Assembly (NCBI GenBank): GCA_021798935.1
Contig: JAJZBL010000002.1
Span: 62,001-126,000 of the forward strand
DNA from: Microcaldota archaeon
GTDB taxonomy: Archaea > Micrarchaeota > Micrarchaeia > Micrarchaeales > Micrarchaeaceae
Length of the DNA: 64,000 nt
Direction: 5' to 3'
Under the pieces are notes generated by a model, which worked only from the letters and a program-made list of their open reading frames with translations, was not told the DNA's origin and searched no databases. Position 1 is the stretch's first letter. Each line of letters begins with the position of its first letter. Of the stretch, positions 40,857 through 50,567 are shown one piece after another. The position numbers and the translations under genes are program-made.

Positions 40857-41876
40857 ATGCTCGGATATAACATAGACATATATGCACTTAGTATAATGAT
40901 AGCAATAGGAGGTATACTACTTGGCTTGGGCTACGCATTTGATGATATTAACTTAAAGAAGTATGGAAAAAAAGAGCTGCTCGAATCTTTAGTAAATGGA
41001 ATAATAATAGGTACCCTTGTACTTGCTTTTGGGCAAGGCGGGATTATATATAATGTTATGGAATCGACAGTTACTTCAGTTTCACCTGACCTAAACTGTG
41101 GGGCAATGTCAAATAACTATGCTATATGCTTTGCATATAACTTTCTCATTAACCCTGCTTATATATCAATAATGGGAAAATCATACCCATCGCTTATAGA
41201 TGATTCACTTGGCCTACTTATACCAATATCAGCAATTTATACAGTATTGGGAATAATAGCTTCAATGAGCTTTAGCTTAGGTGTAATATCAATAACCCTT
41301 CATTCTGTTATGGCTCCTCTTTTAAGTGTCGGAAGAGATATAATAGAAATTCTGACCTTTGCCAATATATCAATATACACACAGGCAGCATTATTGAAAG
41401 TTATAAGCTTAGTTTCTTTACCCCTTTTAATGCCTATTGGGATAATTTTGAGAAGTTTCTATTTTACAAGGAGGCTAGGAGGATCTATAATAGCACTTAC
41501 CCTAGGCCTGTTTGCAGTTTTGCCTATGATGTATTTATTAAATGCTGTAATAATATCAGATTATTCAACTGCATCTGCATCCAGCATAGCAACACAATCA
41601 TTAGGAACTGCTACAAATTTTGAAAGTTCTATATTCTCTGATGTAATGGCAAATTCTGCTGCTGGAAAAGGGGCTATATCATTTTACAGTTCACTTGCTA
41701 ATTTTATTAAGGAAATGAACCAATTTTTTGAATCTATAGTTAATGCTTTGGCATTATTAATTATAGAAATTGTTTTTCTCCCTATCCTGAGCATTATAAT
41801 GACTATTATATCAACTAGAGAACTTGCACGCATACTTGGTACTGAGATTTCGTTTGGGAAATTTGATATATTTTAG
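40857..41876 (+). CDS. VirB6/TrbL/CedA-like polytopic membrane protein
   Basis: 339 aa, multiple TMs, located immediately after the VirB2-like gene. Confidence 0.55.
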   Translation: MLGYNIDIYALSIMIAIGGILLGLGYAFDDINLKKYGKKELLESLVNGIIIGTLVLAFGQGGIIYNVMESTVTSVSPDLNCGAMSNNYAICFAYNFLINPAYISIMGKSYPSLIDDSLGLLIPISAIYTVLGIIASMSFSLGVISITLHSVMAPLLSVGRDIIEILTFANISIYTQAALLKVISLVSLPLLMPIGIILRSFYFTRRLGGSIIALTLGLFAVLPMMYLLNAVIISDYSTASASSIATQSLGTATNFESSIFSDVMANSAAGKGAISFYSSLANFIKEMNQFFESIVNALALLIIEIVFLPILSIIMTIISTRELARILGTEISFGKFDIF

Positions 41877-42631
41877 TGGTTGCAATGGATTACAGAAATT
41901 TGAATGAAAATTTGATATACATCATTTTGCTGTTCTTGAATTTTATCTTAATTATAATTGCAGCATTGACCTTGAATCTGGCACTTATAGCGTTGGCTTC
42001 AATATCTATCCTAGTTTCATTTTTCACAATCAGGTTTTGGGACTATATAAACGCATTCATAATAAAACATTCAAATTTTATAGAATTATTTAATGGGTAC
42101 GAATTGGATTTGGATTCTTCTATAACGGTTTCTTCTTTCAACGGTATATATAATGCGATTTCCTTGGGGTATTTTAAATTTGAGGACAGCGCTGAATTTG
42201 ACAGGGATAAGATAGAATCAATTATAAAATCAAATTCAGTACCGTTCAGATTTGTCATCAATATTGAACGGGTAAATCAAAACAGGATCTTGAATGATTT
42301 AAAAACTAAAAAGCACATCAAAGAGATAGAACTAGCCAACCTCTCAGGCAATAAGGATTTGGCAAAAGCCAGCATTATAAGGCATAAGATAGATGTTATC
42401 TCGCAGGATATAGAGGATATATCTGCTGGAACCTCATTCAAGCTTGTATACTACCTGATTGCTTATGGCAGTTCGGAGAATAAGTTTAGGGCTGAAACGG
42501 TGGCCAGAGAAAATCTGGAGAAGATTGCTGCGAGCTTTAGCTCCGCATTCAAATGCACCGTAGAGAATTTGAATGGAAGCGAACTCATAAACTTCTTAAA
42601 GTTTGAATCGATGATATCTAATGATTTATAA
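41876..42631 (+). CDS. two-TM protein with soluble domain; candidate VirB3-VirB4 N-terminal-domain-like subunit
   Basis: N-terminal paired TMs, then 'PFRFVINIERVNQNRILNDLKTKK...GTSFKLVYYLIAYGSSENKFRAETVARENLEKI'; 11-nt overlap with the ATPase gene. Confidence 0.5.
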   Translation: MVAMDYRNLNENLIYIILLFLNFILIIIAALTLNLALIALASISILVSFFTIRFWDYINAFIIKHSNFIELFNGYELDLDSSITVSSFNGIYNAISLGYFKFEDSAEFDRDKIESIIKSNSVPFRFVINIERVNQNRILNDLKTKKHIKEIELANLSGNKDLAKASIIRHKIDVISQDIEDISAGTSFKLVYYLIAYGSSENKFRAETVARENLEKIAASFSSAFKCTVENLNGSELINFLKFESMISNDL

Positions 42632-43973
42632 TAAATTTTATAATATATCAAATTCCGGAGTACTGGCAAAGCAGATAAAAATATCTACAATGTCAGAATC
42701 AAAATTATGCGATAGCAGTACAGATGGATTTTATATAGGGAAAAGTTCCATATATAATTTGCCTTTTTTCATAGATTTTGACAAGCTTATGAATAAGCAT
42801 GTTATCTCTTTGGGAATGACGGGTTCAGGAAAGACAAACTTGCTCAAGAACCTTATACTTAAGCTCTTTGCTTATAAATCTGGCACATCTATAGCTATAT
42901 TTGACTGGTCTGGAGAGTACTCCGATATAATTAGTTATGTCCATGGAATTAGGTTGGACTTAAAAAACCAAGGAATTAACCTTCTTGATTTCTATGGAAC
43001 GGATTTATTCAAGCCATTGGTTTTTGAAGCATTAAAGGGCTTTTGCGGGCTTGATGGCAAGGACTGCAACAATGTTTATGATAAAATTGAAAAAAGATTG
43101 GGTTCGAAGGATTATAATTTTGATAAGAGTATTTCAAAATTTTTCCAAAGTGCAAATAAACAGGGCACAGGCAAAAATCTTTTGGCACTTGACCGTTATA
43201 AATTATTTGATCAATCTTCCAACATAGATTTGAATAGTATTTTGAATGGATTCGTATGCTTTGATTTGTCAAATTTGGATGAATTTGGAAAAGCTAATTT
43301 TTCTAAACTGCTTTTGCTTATGCTAAAACTTACGATATACAGGAAAGGCATAAACTCAGGCAAAACAAGTTATTTGGTTTTTGATGAAGCTTGGAAGTAT
43401 ATTAAAGAGGATTCAATATTGAATGGGCTTTTTAGAGAAGGCAGGAAGTACGGAATAAGCCTTCTTATAGCAACACAGATGGCTTCGGATGTATCCAATG
43501 AACTCCTATCAAACGCCGCTTCGGTATTCATATTCCGGTTGCATAAGGAAGATTATAAAGTTTTGGGCAATTACGGAATCGATGCAGATAGATTCAGCAT
43601 GATAACAGAGAATCTTGGCAGAGGAAGCTGCTTGGTAAGCCAGATATTGAAAGGAGGCTCATTTTCTCAAGCAATCATAAGAGATGTAAAGCATTTCTAT
43701 CTATCAGATTACCTTTTAATTTTAGGTGATAAAATGGGCTATATATCAAGGATCAAATTTAAAAATGCTGTTGAAAAGTACTGTGCAAATCCAGATAAGG
43801 TTATTCGTTTCATGGAGGAAAATGAAAAGGTGGATTTATCAAAACTTATAGAGTTGCTTATTTCGGAAGGCAGTGGCAGAATTGCAATTGTCACATTGCT
43901 GCGCTCTGTTGATATCGATGATTCAGATATAGCAAAGGGTTTTGATAATTTGACTGCTGCCTATTTTGAGTGA
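42621..43973 (+). CDS. HerA/VirB4-family ATPase (CedB-like motor)
   Basis: Walker A 'SLGMTGSGKTNLLKNLILKLF', 'IAIFDWSGEYSDII', Walker B 'SYLVFDEAWKYI', 'GISLLIATQMASDVSNELLSNAASVFIFRL'. Confidence 0.85.
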   Translation: MIYNKFYNISNSGVLAKQIKISTMSESKLCDSSTDGFYIGKSSIYNLPFFIDFDKLMNKHVISLGMTGSGKTNLLKNLILKLFAYKSGTSIAIFDWSGEYSDIISYVHGIRLDLKNQGINLLDFYGTDLFKPLVFEALKGFCGLDGKDCNNVYDKIEKRLGSKDYNFDKSISKFFQSANKQGTGKNLLALDRYKLFDQSSNIDLNSILNGFVCFDLSNLDEFGKANFSKLLLLMLKLTIYRKGINSGKTSYLVFDEAWKYIKEDSILNGLFREGRKYGISLLIATQMASDVSNELLSNAASVFIFRLHKEDYKVLGNYGIDADRFSMITENLGRGSCLVSQILKGGSFSQAIIRDVKHFYLSDYLLILGDKMGYISRIKFKNAVEKYCANPDKVIRFMEENEKVDLSKLIELLISEGSGRIAIVTLLRSVDIDDSDIAKGFDNLTAAYFE

Positions 43974-43978
43974 TTTAA

Positions 43979-44611
43979 ATGCAATTTTTTTCTTCTTTTA
44001 TAGCAAAAGGGAAGCTGCTTACAGACTTCCATTCTTTATCAGAAGATATAAGCTATCTGCATATATTCAAAATGGAGAGTTATGGCACTTCATTGGCTTA
44101 TTCGCTAGATATGAAGGATGAGAAATTGTCGCTTGTGTTCTTCACAAATAAGATATCCTATAGCTTTTATTACGACAATCTTTCTGATAACTATTACCTC
44201 CTCAATTTTTCTAGATTTATAAGGGTTATAAATTATTTGAAAAGGCACTATTCGATAGATTTTGAATCTATTTATCCTTACTTGTCAAATTCTTTTAGCA
44301 TAAAGTTAGAATGGACAACGCTTGATTACTTTAAAGATGTTGGAAAGTCACAAGGCAATATTGCAGATTATTTGAAGAATCTCTCAGATGCTAATTTCAA
44401 CTTAAGCGAGAGATTAATGAGGTTAAATAAGTCAAATAAAGATATTTTAAAAGAGCTTTATACATATAAAAGATTCTCTCAGGATGTAATATCAAACTTG
44501 AATAAGGCCAATTTGGAAAAGAGAAGCTTGGTGGAGATAGCAAGCAAGGCATTAGGGATTGATCCGAACTTGGCACATGAAGTGTTGAAATTGCTTAATT
44601 ATAGGTTATAA
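43979..44611 (+). CDS. hypothetical soluble protein in T4SS-like cluster
   Basis: 210 aa ORF 5 nt after the ATPase stop; no recognised family. Confidence 0.6.
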   Translation: MQFFSSFIAKGKLLTDFHSLSEDISYLHIFKMESYGTSLAYSLDMKDEKLSLVFFTNKISYSFYYDNLSDNYYLLNFSRFIRVINYLKRHYSIDFESIYPYLSNSFSIKLEWTTLDYFKDVGKSQGNIADYLKNLSDANFNLSERLMRLNKSNKDILKELYTYKRFSQDVISNLNKANLEKRSLVEIASKALGIDPNLAHEVLKLLNYRL

Positions 44612-44612
44612 T

Positions 44613-45287
44613 ATGGATAGCAAATTATTGCTTGCAGTATTTTTGTTGCTGCTTGTTACCTTATTCCTTTCATTGCATTACCTAGCCTATCTGCATGCTA
44701 GCTACTTCATAATAGGAATATTGGTGCTTGTCGCATCCATATTGCTTTCAAATCTTGCAAATGAAGCCAACAGCTATAGATATGATATGTTCGGCAGGAA
44801 AAAGCAGACTTTTACAATTACTGACCAATTTTTAAATGTAATTGGCATTAAAGGCAGTAAAATTCCAAGAGACCTGAGTTATATAATCAGTGCTTTGGAA
44901 AAAAGTTACCAGTTGCCTATTGAAGATGAAGTTTTCAGAAAATATGAATTAAGGAGTGCATTCGCCAAGAAAGGGTTTTTAATATATGAAGATAGGGTAT
45001 TTGAAGATAGTGGGTTTATCCGAGAAAAGCTTATAGCAAGCAAGGTATATGAGAGATCTATTTATGAGAAGAATTTAGTTTTCTCTGATATTGATAGGAC
45101 TCTTGCTTTAAATAAAGTCGTTGATAACCTTAGCCTTGACAGAAATGCTGCAATTGATTCGAAGTTCATATTTATACTTAATGAAAATGAATTGGCAAAG
45201 CTTAGCTACCTGCTAAATCAGCCTTATAAAAACAATTCCCTTTTGGCATTAAGGATTATTTTTGGGGATGTTAAGGTGATAAGTTGA
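44613..45287 (+). CDS. two-TM membrane protein with soluble C-domain in T4SS-like cluster
   Basis: N-terminal paired hydrophobic segments; starts 1 nt after the previous stop. Confidence 0.6.
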   Translation: MDSKLLLAVFLLLLVTLFLSLHYLAYLHASYFIIGILVLVASILLSNLANEANSYRYDMFGRKKQTFTITDQFLNVIGIKGSKIPRDLSYIISALEKSYQLPIEDEVFRKYELRSAFAKKGFLIYEDRVFEDSGFIREKLIASKVYERSIYEKNLVFSDIDRTLALNKVVDNLSLDRNAAIDSKFIFILNENELAKLSYLLNQPYKNNSLLALRIIFGDVKVIS

Positions 45288-45478
45288 TAATCTTGAATTT
45301 ATTGGTTAAAACCGCTTATGGAATATCTTTTGAATTGATAAGTTTATCTTCTATCCTAATATTTACTAGTTTCAACGGCAGCAGAAAACGTGAGCTCAAG
45401 CTTGGCATAGATATAGCTTATGGAAGTACATTGCTCTTGGCAATTGCGTTTTTTATAAACATGATATTATGGCATTAA
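45284..45478 (+). CDS. small two-TM protein in T4SS-like cluster
   Basis: 64 aa, 4-nt overlap with upstream gene, two hydrophobic segments. Confidence 0.5.
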   Translation: MIILNLLVKTAYGISFELISLSSILIFTSFNGSRKRELKLGIDIAYGSTLLLAIAFFINMILWH

Positions 45479-45762
45479 ATATAACAAATAACATTTACCA
45501 CCATAAAAGGGGCAAGAATTTATTAGACTCATTGCTTTTTGCAGTATCTATCCTGCTGTTCCTTCTTCCAATGCCAGCTATAGCCTCCATTTTATTTGGC
45601 ATAAATATACTCACATTTATAGTAATTTGGATGCCTGCAATTTACCTCCTTTCTTACCTTTATGTAAAATTCGAAAGAATTTATATACAGAAAAAATATT
45701 GGCTTGCAATAGTTGCAATGCAATCTTTAGCTTTAATTATATTGATGGTGATCTTATGGTAA
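45469..45762 (+). CDS. small polytopic (~3 TM) protein in T4SS-like cluster
   Basis: 97 aa; overlaps both neighbours. Confidence 0.5.
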   Translation: MALNITNNIYHHKRGKNLLDSLLFAVSILLFLLPMPAIASILFGINILTFIVIWMPAIYLLSYLYVKFERIYIQKKYWLAIVAMQSLALIILMVILW

Positions 45763-48089
45763 ATGGCAAATTTTGCATTGACTCTGTGCCGGATAATGGC
45801 ATTGATTCCAGCCTTTTCTTTGATGCAGTTAAAGGGATTCCATTTGCTATAATATTTGATTTCAGCGATATAAAAACATATATTCAATTATTCACAGATA
45901 ACCCTGATTTTTATTCAAAAGGTATTGCAAGTAGGATACCTGGATTGGAACTGTCAAAATCTACAGATACTGATTCGAAAGGTAATTTCTTTATTGGATC
46001 CTTTCTTCGCATAAATATCGATTATGAAAAAGACCCAAAATCAAGCAATAGTGTGTTTGAAGACTGCTTCAATTTAGGCATAGAAAAAGGAATTTTTGGA
46101 GTATTATTTTTCCCAGTTAAAAAGGAAGAGATAGAATACAGCAGCAGAGAAATTGAGCGTTCCCTTACAGCAATTGACACAAAAGAAACTCGTTCAATTA
46201 ATGCAAGGATGGCAAGCTATAATTCTTCATATTCTACGCAGCACGATATATTTTACAATTCAGATGATAGGATAGCACTTAATTATATCTTGAATTCGAT
46301 AAATAAGGCAATTCTTAAAGGAAGCTCTATTTATAAAACTTTATTTTTTACAGATGCAGAAAGCTCTTACATAAAACATTATTTAAGCAGTAAATTTCTG
46401 ATTTTGGAAAGTAGCTCCATATCTAATGCAGGCATGCCAGATATTATAAGTTACCTGTCAAAATCCAAACAAATAGCCTTGGGAAGCGATGAACTTGGCT
46501 ATTTGCTCGATTTTGAAGGCATGCACAGGATAAGCCATGTTATTGAAACAGGGATTTCCCCTTCAAAAGGAGATATTTGCATAGGCTCAATCATGAAGCA
46601 TGCAGTATTGGATACAAAGATTAATTTGTCGCTGGATCGCTCAATTTTGAATTTGGGTGTCCTAATATCAGGCCTTCCAGGCACAGGAAAAACTCATGAG
46701 TCAATGGCAATTGTAGAAGAAGCAATTAAGGTTGGAGTTCCAACAGTGGTGATTTCATCAACAAAGGAATGGGATGGCTTTGCCTATGACAACAATTTAT
46801 ATTGCCTTAAATTGCTAAATGACAAAGTGCCTATTAATTTCTTCAGCTGCCCAAATAGATCAAATAGGGATAAATTCTGGAGGGATCTCGCAATGCTCCT
46901 TGCTTCTGCTTCAGATGCAGGACCTTACAGGAGACCATTAGAAAAATGTATGCTAGATGCTTTTAGAAGAGTTTACAAATCTACAGCGAATCCTAATCCT
47001 GCAGATGCAATAGATGAGATAATAAAATCTATAATAGATATGCATGGAAAGCGTACAAACACAGGAGTCAAATATACTAAGCATGGTGAAAACATAAAGG
47101 CAGCTCTTGAAAACCTTATAGACCTATTAAGCAATGCTGAATATTCCTCTCAATTCGGGGTAATGTTTGAGGATTTGATCAGCAGAGGTATAGTCTTTGA
47201 TGCATCTGAAACCGGTTTTGGAATGAAAAAGCTTATTTACTCCCTTATATTAAACCAGTTCTACTCTATAATCTCCTCGATGGATGAATCGGGCGACAGC
47301 AGCCTTAGGATGCTCTTAGTGGTAGAAGAAGCAGAACTTGTATTCAAAGATGATGACTCGCCTGCAGTAGAAGATATGAAGACACGTATACAAGATTTTA
47401 GAAAAAAGGGGGTGGGGCTTATATTCATAACACATGGAGCTTTGGAGGTAGATGCAGACCTCCGGAGACTACTTCAAGTCAAGCTTTATTTTAGGCAATC
47501 ATCAGATATGGCACCTTATGCAGTCAAAGATCTTCTTTCTGACATTGATAATGATAGGTTAGTATCGAAGATAAAGCATATGCCTTCAGGTATATTCGGG
47601 TTAAGCACAATCTCAAAAGAAGGCTACAATAGGTATCCTATTGATTTGGAATTCTTAAGGTCCCTATTTTATAATTATAAAGGCAGCATAGATGGAAAAC
47701 TTATAGAAAAGTATATCGATTCCAAAGGCTTATCCATACCTGAATATGTATATGAGAATCTGAAATTTGAAGGTTATCCAAAACTCAGTTCAAATGATTC
47801 CCAATCTGAGAAAAATTACAAGATCTTGCAGAAGATACGTAGGCTAGCTGTGAAATACCTAGGAAACAAGATTTATGATGTACTATTTGATAAGCTGGAG
47901 TACCAGTTTTATTTGATTAAAGGCAGAGTATATGATTTGGAATTGACAACAGAAAATGAGGTATCCTTGTTGCATCTTCCTATAAAGCCATCAGGTGAAG
48001 GAATAAGCCTTGAATTTGTTTTAAAGTATGGGAAATTGGATATAGCTGAGAAGAAAAGCAATTTTGGCAAATCCCTTAAGGATTCCTAG
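45756..48089 (+). CDS. second HerA/VirB4-family ATPase with N-terminal domain
   Basis: Walker A 'LISGLPGTGKTHESMAIVEEAI', 'VISSTKEWDGFAYDNNLY', Walker B 'MLLVVEEAELVF', 'GVGLIFITHGALEVDADLRRLLQVKLYFR'. Start set to ATG 45756 inside ORF 45627-48089. Confidence 0.85.
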   Translation: MVNGKFCIDSVPDNGIDSSLFFDAVKGIPFAIIFDFSDIKTYIQLFTDNPDFYSKGIASRIPGLELSKSTDTDSKGNFFIGSFLRINIDYEKDPKSSNSVFEDCFNLGIEKGIFGVLFFPVKKEEIEYSSREIERSLTAIDTKETRSINARMASYNSSYSTQHDIFYNSDDRIALNYILNSINKAILKGSSIYKTLFFTDAESSYIKHYLSSKFLILESSSISNAGMPDIISYLSKSKQIALGSDELGYLLDFEGMHRISHVIETGISPSKGDICIGSIMKHAVLDTKINLSLDRSILNLGVLISGLPGTGKTHESMAIVEEAIKVGVPTVVISSTKEWDGFAYDNNLYCLKLLNDKVPINFFSCPNRSNRDKFWRDLAMLLASASDAGPYRRPLEKCMLDAFRRVYKSTANPNPADAIDEIIKSIIDMHGKRTNTGVKYTKHGENIKAALENLIDLLSNAEYSSQFGVMFEDLISRGIVFDASETGFGMKKLIYSLILNQFYSIISSMDESGDSSLRMLLVVEEAELVFKDDDSPAVEDMKTRIQDFRKKGVGLIFITHGALEVDADLRRLLQVKLYFRQSSDMAPYAVKDLLSDIDNDRLVSKIKHMPSGIFGLSTISKEGYNRYPIDLEFLRSLFYNYKGSIDGKLIEKYIDSKGLSIPEYVYENLKFEGYPKLSSNDSQSEKNYKILQKIRRLAVKYLGNKIYDVLFDKLEYQFYLIKGRVYDLELTTENEVSLLHLPIKPSGEGISLEFVLKYGKLDIAEKKSNFGKSLKDS

Positions 48090-48092
48090 GTT

Positions 48093-49334
48093 TTATAAGC
48101 GCCTTTGCTTTAGCAGCCCTGTAAGTATTTTGCTATTTTTTATCCATTCAGAGACATTAATATCCAATTTTTCATTTATGTAGCGGAACATTTCAGAATA
48201 GTTATCCATCTCTATTGGCTTTGTCTGTAGAGTTTGCTTGACGTGCTCACGTACATTCCATACTCCTACTGGCAGCGTATAACCTTCATGGACTTCGCGC
48301 AATATCAGTACTGACGCTTGCCTCTTCATTTCTTTTAACTTTTCCCCAACTACAAGCCTTGCTGCATAGTAGCAGCCACCAATCTCTGCATACTTCTTTC
48401 TCCCTCTATAGCCTTCGTATGACGAATATATGGAGATTTCATCTGAATTCACATTCCATGTAGTTCTTGGGTAAAACGCTTCTATTGATTCGTATTCCCA
48501 GTTATTTGGCATAAATACTATGAGCCATCTATTGTCTAAAGCAACATTGTAGAATATCTTTATATTATCAATTTTTTCATTGACTTTTATCTCTTCGCGC
48601 AATGATTTGGAGATCAAATCGTCTACCATTGTTATGCTCCAACGGGTCGGCACAAATTTTCTGTTAGATTTCAACCCAAATAATCCTGCAGATACCCCTT
48701 TTTGAATACGGTAAATATCTACTTTGCTATTATAAAGTTCCTTTACAGCCGTGCTTGCATCTGCATCGTAATCAGAATAAAGCTTCTCCAGATATCTATT
48801 TGACCTAGAATCAGATACTCTCATATCTTTTATCTTAACCGTTGGCCCAAAAGGACTCAAATCTGTATCTAGCTTTGGCTTTACTAAGGGCTTGCCGATA
48901 AAATTTATATCTGAATCAGCAGGCTTATCAGACAATGCAAGGTCTCTTACTTCTTCCTCAACCCTGCCTTTTTCAATATCATGTACATTGGTGATATGCA
49001 TTCCTCTTACAAGCTGCAATCTCATCTGTATTATTTTTTCTATTGGCATACCTTTCCATAAAGATGGATTTGCCAGCAATGAGGAATCTTTTAAGAAAGG
49101 TGAAATCATAGGCCCTATAAATACTTTTGGATATCCAAATCTGCCTATGAATATCTCAGTAGGGGATGAACCACTGATATAATCTTTGCTCAATATGCTA
49201 TTATATTGATTCTTATAATAACTTGATATTATAGAAGGATTCTTCATATTTCGGTAAACTTCCATGGATCTTTTGACCTTTACTATTGGATGATTGAATG
49301 AGAGTTCGTTTATCAATTTGTTAAGGTCTTCCAT
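48093..49334 (-). CDS. Nre-family archaeal DNA repair protein
   Basis: 'SGSSPTEIFIGRFGYPKVFIGPM' and the overall Nre-like layout. Confidence 0.72.
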   Translation of the reverse strand: MEDLNKLINELSFNHPIVKVKRSMEVYRNMKNPSIISSYYKNQYNSILSKDYISGSSPTEIFIGRFGYPKVFIGPMISPFLKDSSLLANPSLWKGMPIEKIIQMRLQLVRGMHITNVHDIEKGRVEEEVRDLALSDKPADSDINFIGKPLVKPKLDTDLSPFGPTVKIKDMRVSDSRSNRYLEKLYSDYDADASTAVKELYNSKVDIYRIQKGVSAGLFGLKSNRKFVPTRWSITMVDDLISKSLREEIKVNEKIDNIKIFYNVALDNRWLIVFMPNNWEYESIEAFYPRTTWNVNSDEISIYSSYEGYRGRKKYAEIGGCYYAARLVVGEKLKEMKRQASVLILREVHEGYTLPVGVWNVREHVKQTLQTKPIEMDNYSEMFRYINEKLDINVSEWIKNSKILTGLLKQRRL

Positions 49335-49442
49335 TTTATCATTTTGTTAAATTGCTTTATTTTTTTACATTCATAACCTATAAACTATGAGGATTCCCCG
49401 CTCATATTATTAAATTTATTTGCACTAATCATATTAGGTAAT

Positions 49443-50540
49443 ATGCAAACAAATATTTTAATTGATAGGCTTAACAAAATTTTCAGGTCAACCGATCTCG
49501 ATGCAATATTGCTATTTAATTTAAATTCGCCTTTTATAGATAGCAATTTTTATTATCTGACTGACTTCAATAGTGGAGTATTTGAAAAGTCATTCGCAAT
49601 TGCATTCAAAGATCATGTTGTAGTAGGCACATCGGATTTAGAATATGAAAATGCTCTCTTAGAGTCCAATGACCATATCAATGTATATAGGATAAACACT
49701 AAAGATGATATAGAGGAATTTCTTAGCAGAAATTTGACGGACCTTAAAGTTGGCTACAATGAAAATTTCCTTCCTTATATTTATTATCAGAAATTCAAAA
49801 GGTATGCAAAATTCAACAAGCTGTTCAATGCATCTAAGTGCCTATATGAAGCCAGAAATATCAAAGATAAATATGAATTAGAAAAAATAAAAAAAGCTGT
49901 GGAGATAACCAAGAAAAGTTTAGATGAAGTACAGTATTACTTCAAGAGAGGGATTACTGAAAAGGAATTGGCAGCACAGTTTAATTATTTGCAGCTTAAA
50001 AATGGTGCAGACAAGAATTCGTTTGGTACTATAGTCGCATTTGACAAGAACACCGCTTTGCCACATCATTCTCCTGATAATACTATATTAAAAGAAAATG
50101 CAGTTGTGCTCCTTGATGTAGGTGCAAAATGGAAGAATTACTGCTCTGATTTGACCCGGACATTCTTCTTTGAGCCACATAAGAGATCTTTGAAGTATAA
50201 GAAGCTGCAGGATATGTATGATACAGTCGAAAAAGCAGAGTTGCTTGGATTAAGCCTGATTAAAGATGGGGCAGATGGAAAGCAGATATTTGAAGAGGTA
50301 AGCAAATTCATAAACACAGCTAATGGCGGCATATATAAGGATAAATTCATACATTCCTTGGGCCACATGATAGGTATAGATGTTCATGATGCAGGAGCAG
50401 CGGCTTTATCTTATAAAAGTATAAAACTCCAAAATGGCATGGTAATGAGCGATGAACCTGGGATTTACCTTTATGGATTTGGCGGTGTAAGAATAGAAGA
50501 TGATATACTGATAGAAAATGGAAGGGGTATCTTTCTCTGA
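49443..50540 (+). CDS. M24-family metallopeptidase (Xaa-Pro aminopeptidase-like)
   Basis: Ligand motifs 'LLDVGAKWKNYCSDLTRTFFF', 'HSLGHMIGIDVHD', 'MSDEPGIYLYGFGGVRIEDDIL'. Confidence 0.9.
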   Translation: MQTNILIDRLNKIFRSTDLDAILLFNLNSPFIDSNFYYLTDFNSGVFEKSFAIAFKDHVVVGTSDLEYENALLESNDHINVYRINTKDDIEEFLSRNLTDLKVGYNENFLPYIYYQKFKRYAKFNKLFNASKCLYEARNIKDKYELEKIKKAVEITKKSLDEVQYYFKRGITEKELAAQFNYLQLKNGADKNSFGTIVAFDKNTALPHHSPDNTILKENAVVLLDVGAKWKNYCSDLTRTFFFEPHKRSLKYKKLQDMYDTVEKAELLGLSLIKDGADGKQIFEEVSKFINTANGGIYKDKFIHSLGHMIGIDVHDAGAAALSYKSIKLQNGMVMSDEPGIYLYGFGGVRIEDDILIENGRGIFL

Positions 50541-50567
50541 AAACACTCTTCTTACGGTGATAACTCA

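Noticed and set aside
45627-45755. Upstream part of ORF 45627-48089 as coding for the second ATPase
   Set aside because: Overlaps the small TM gene in another frame and looks non-native; ATG 45756 gives a better start.
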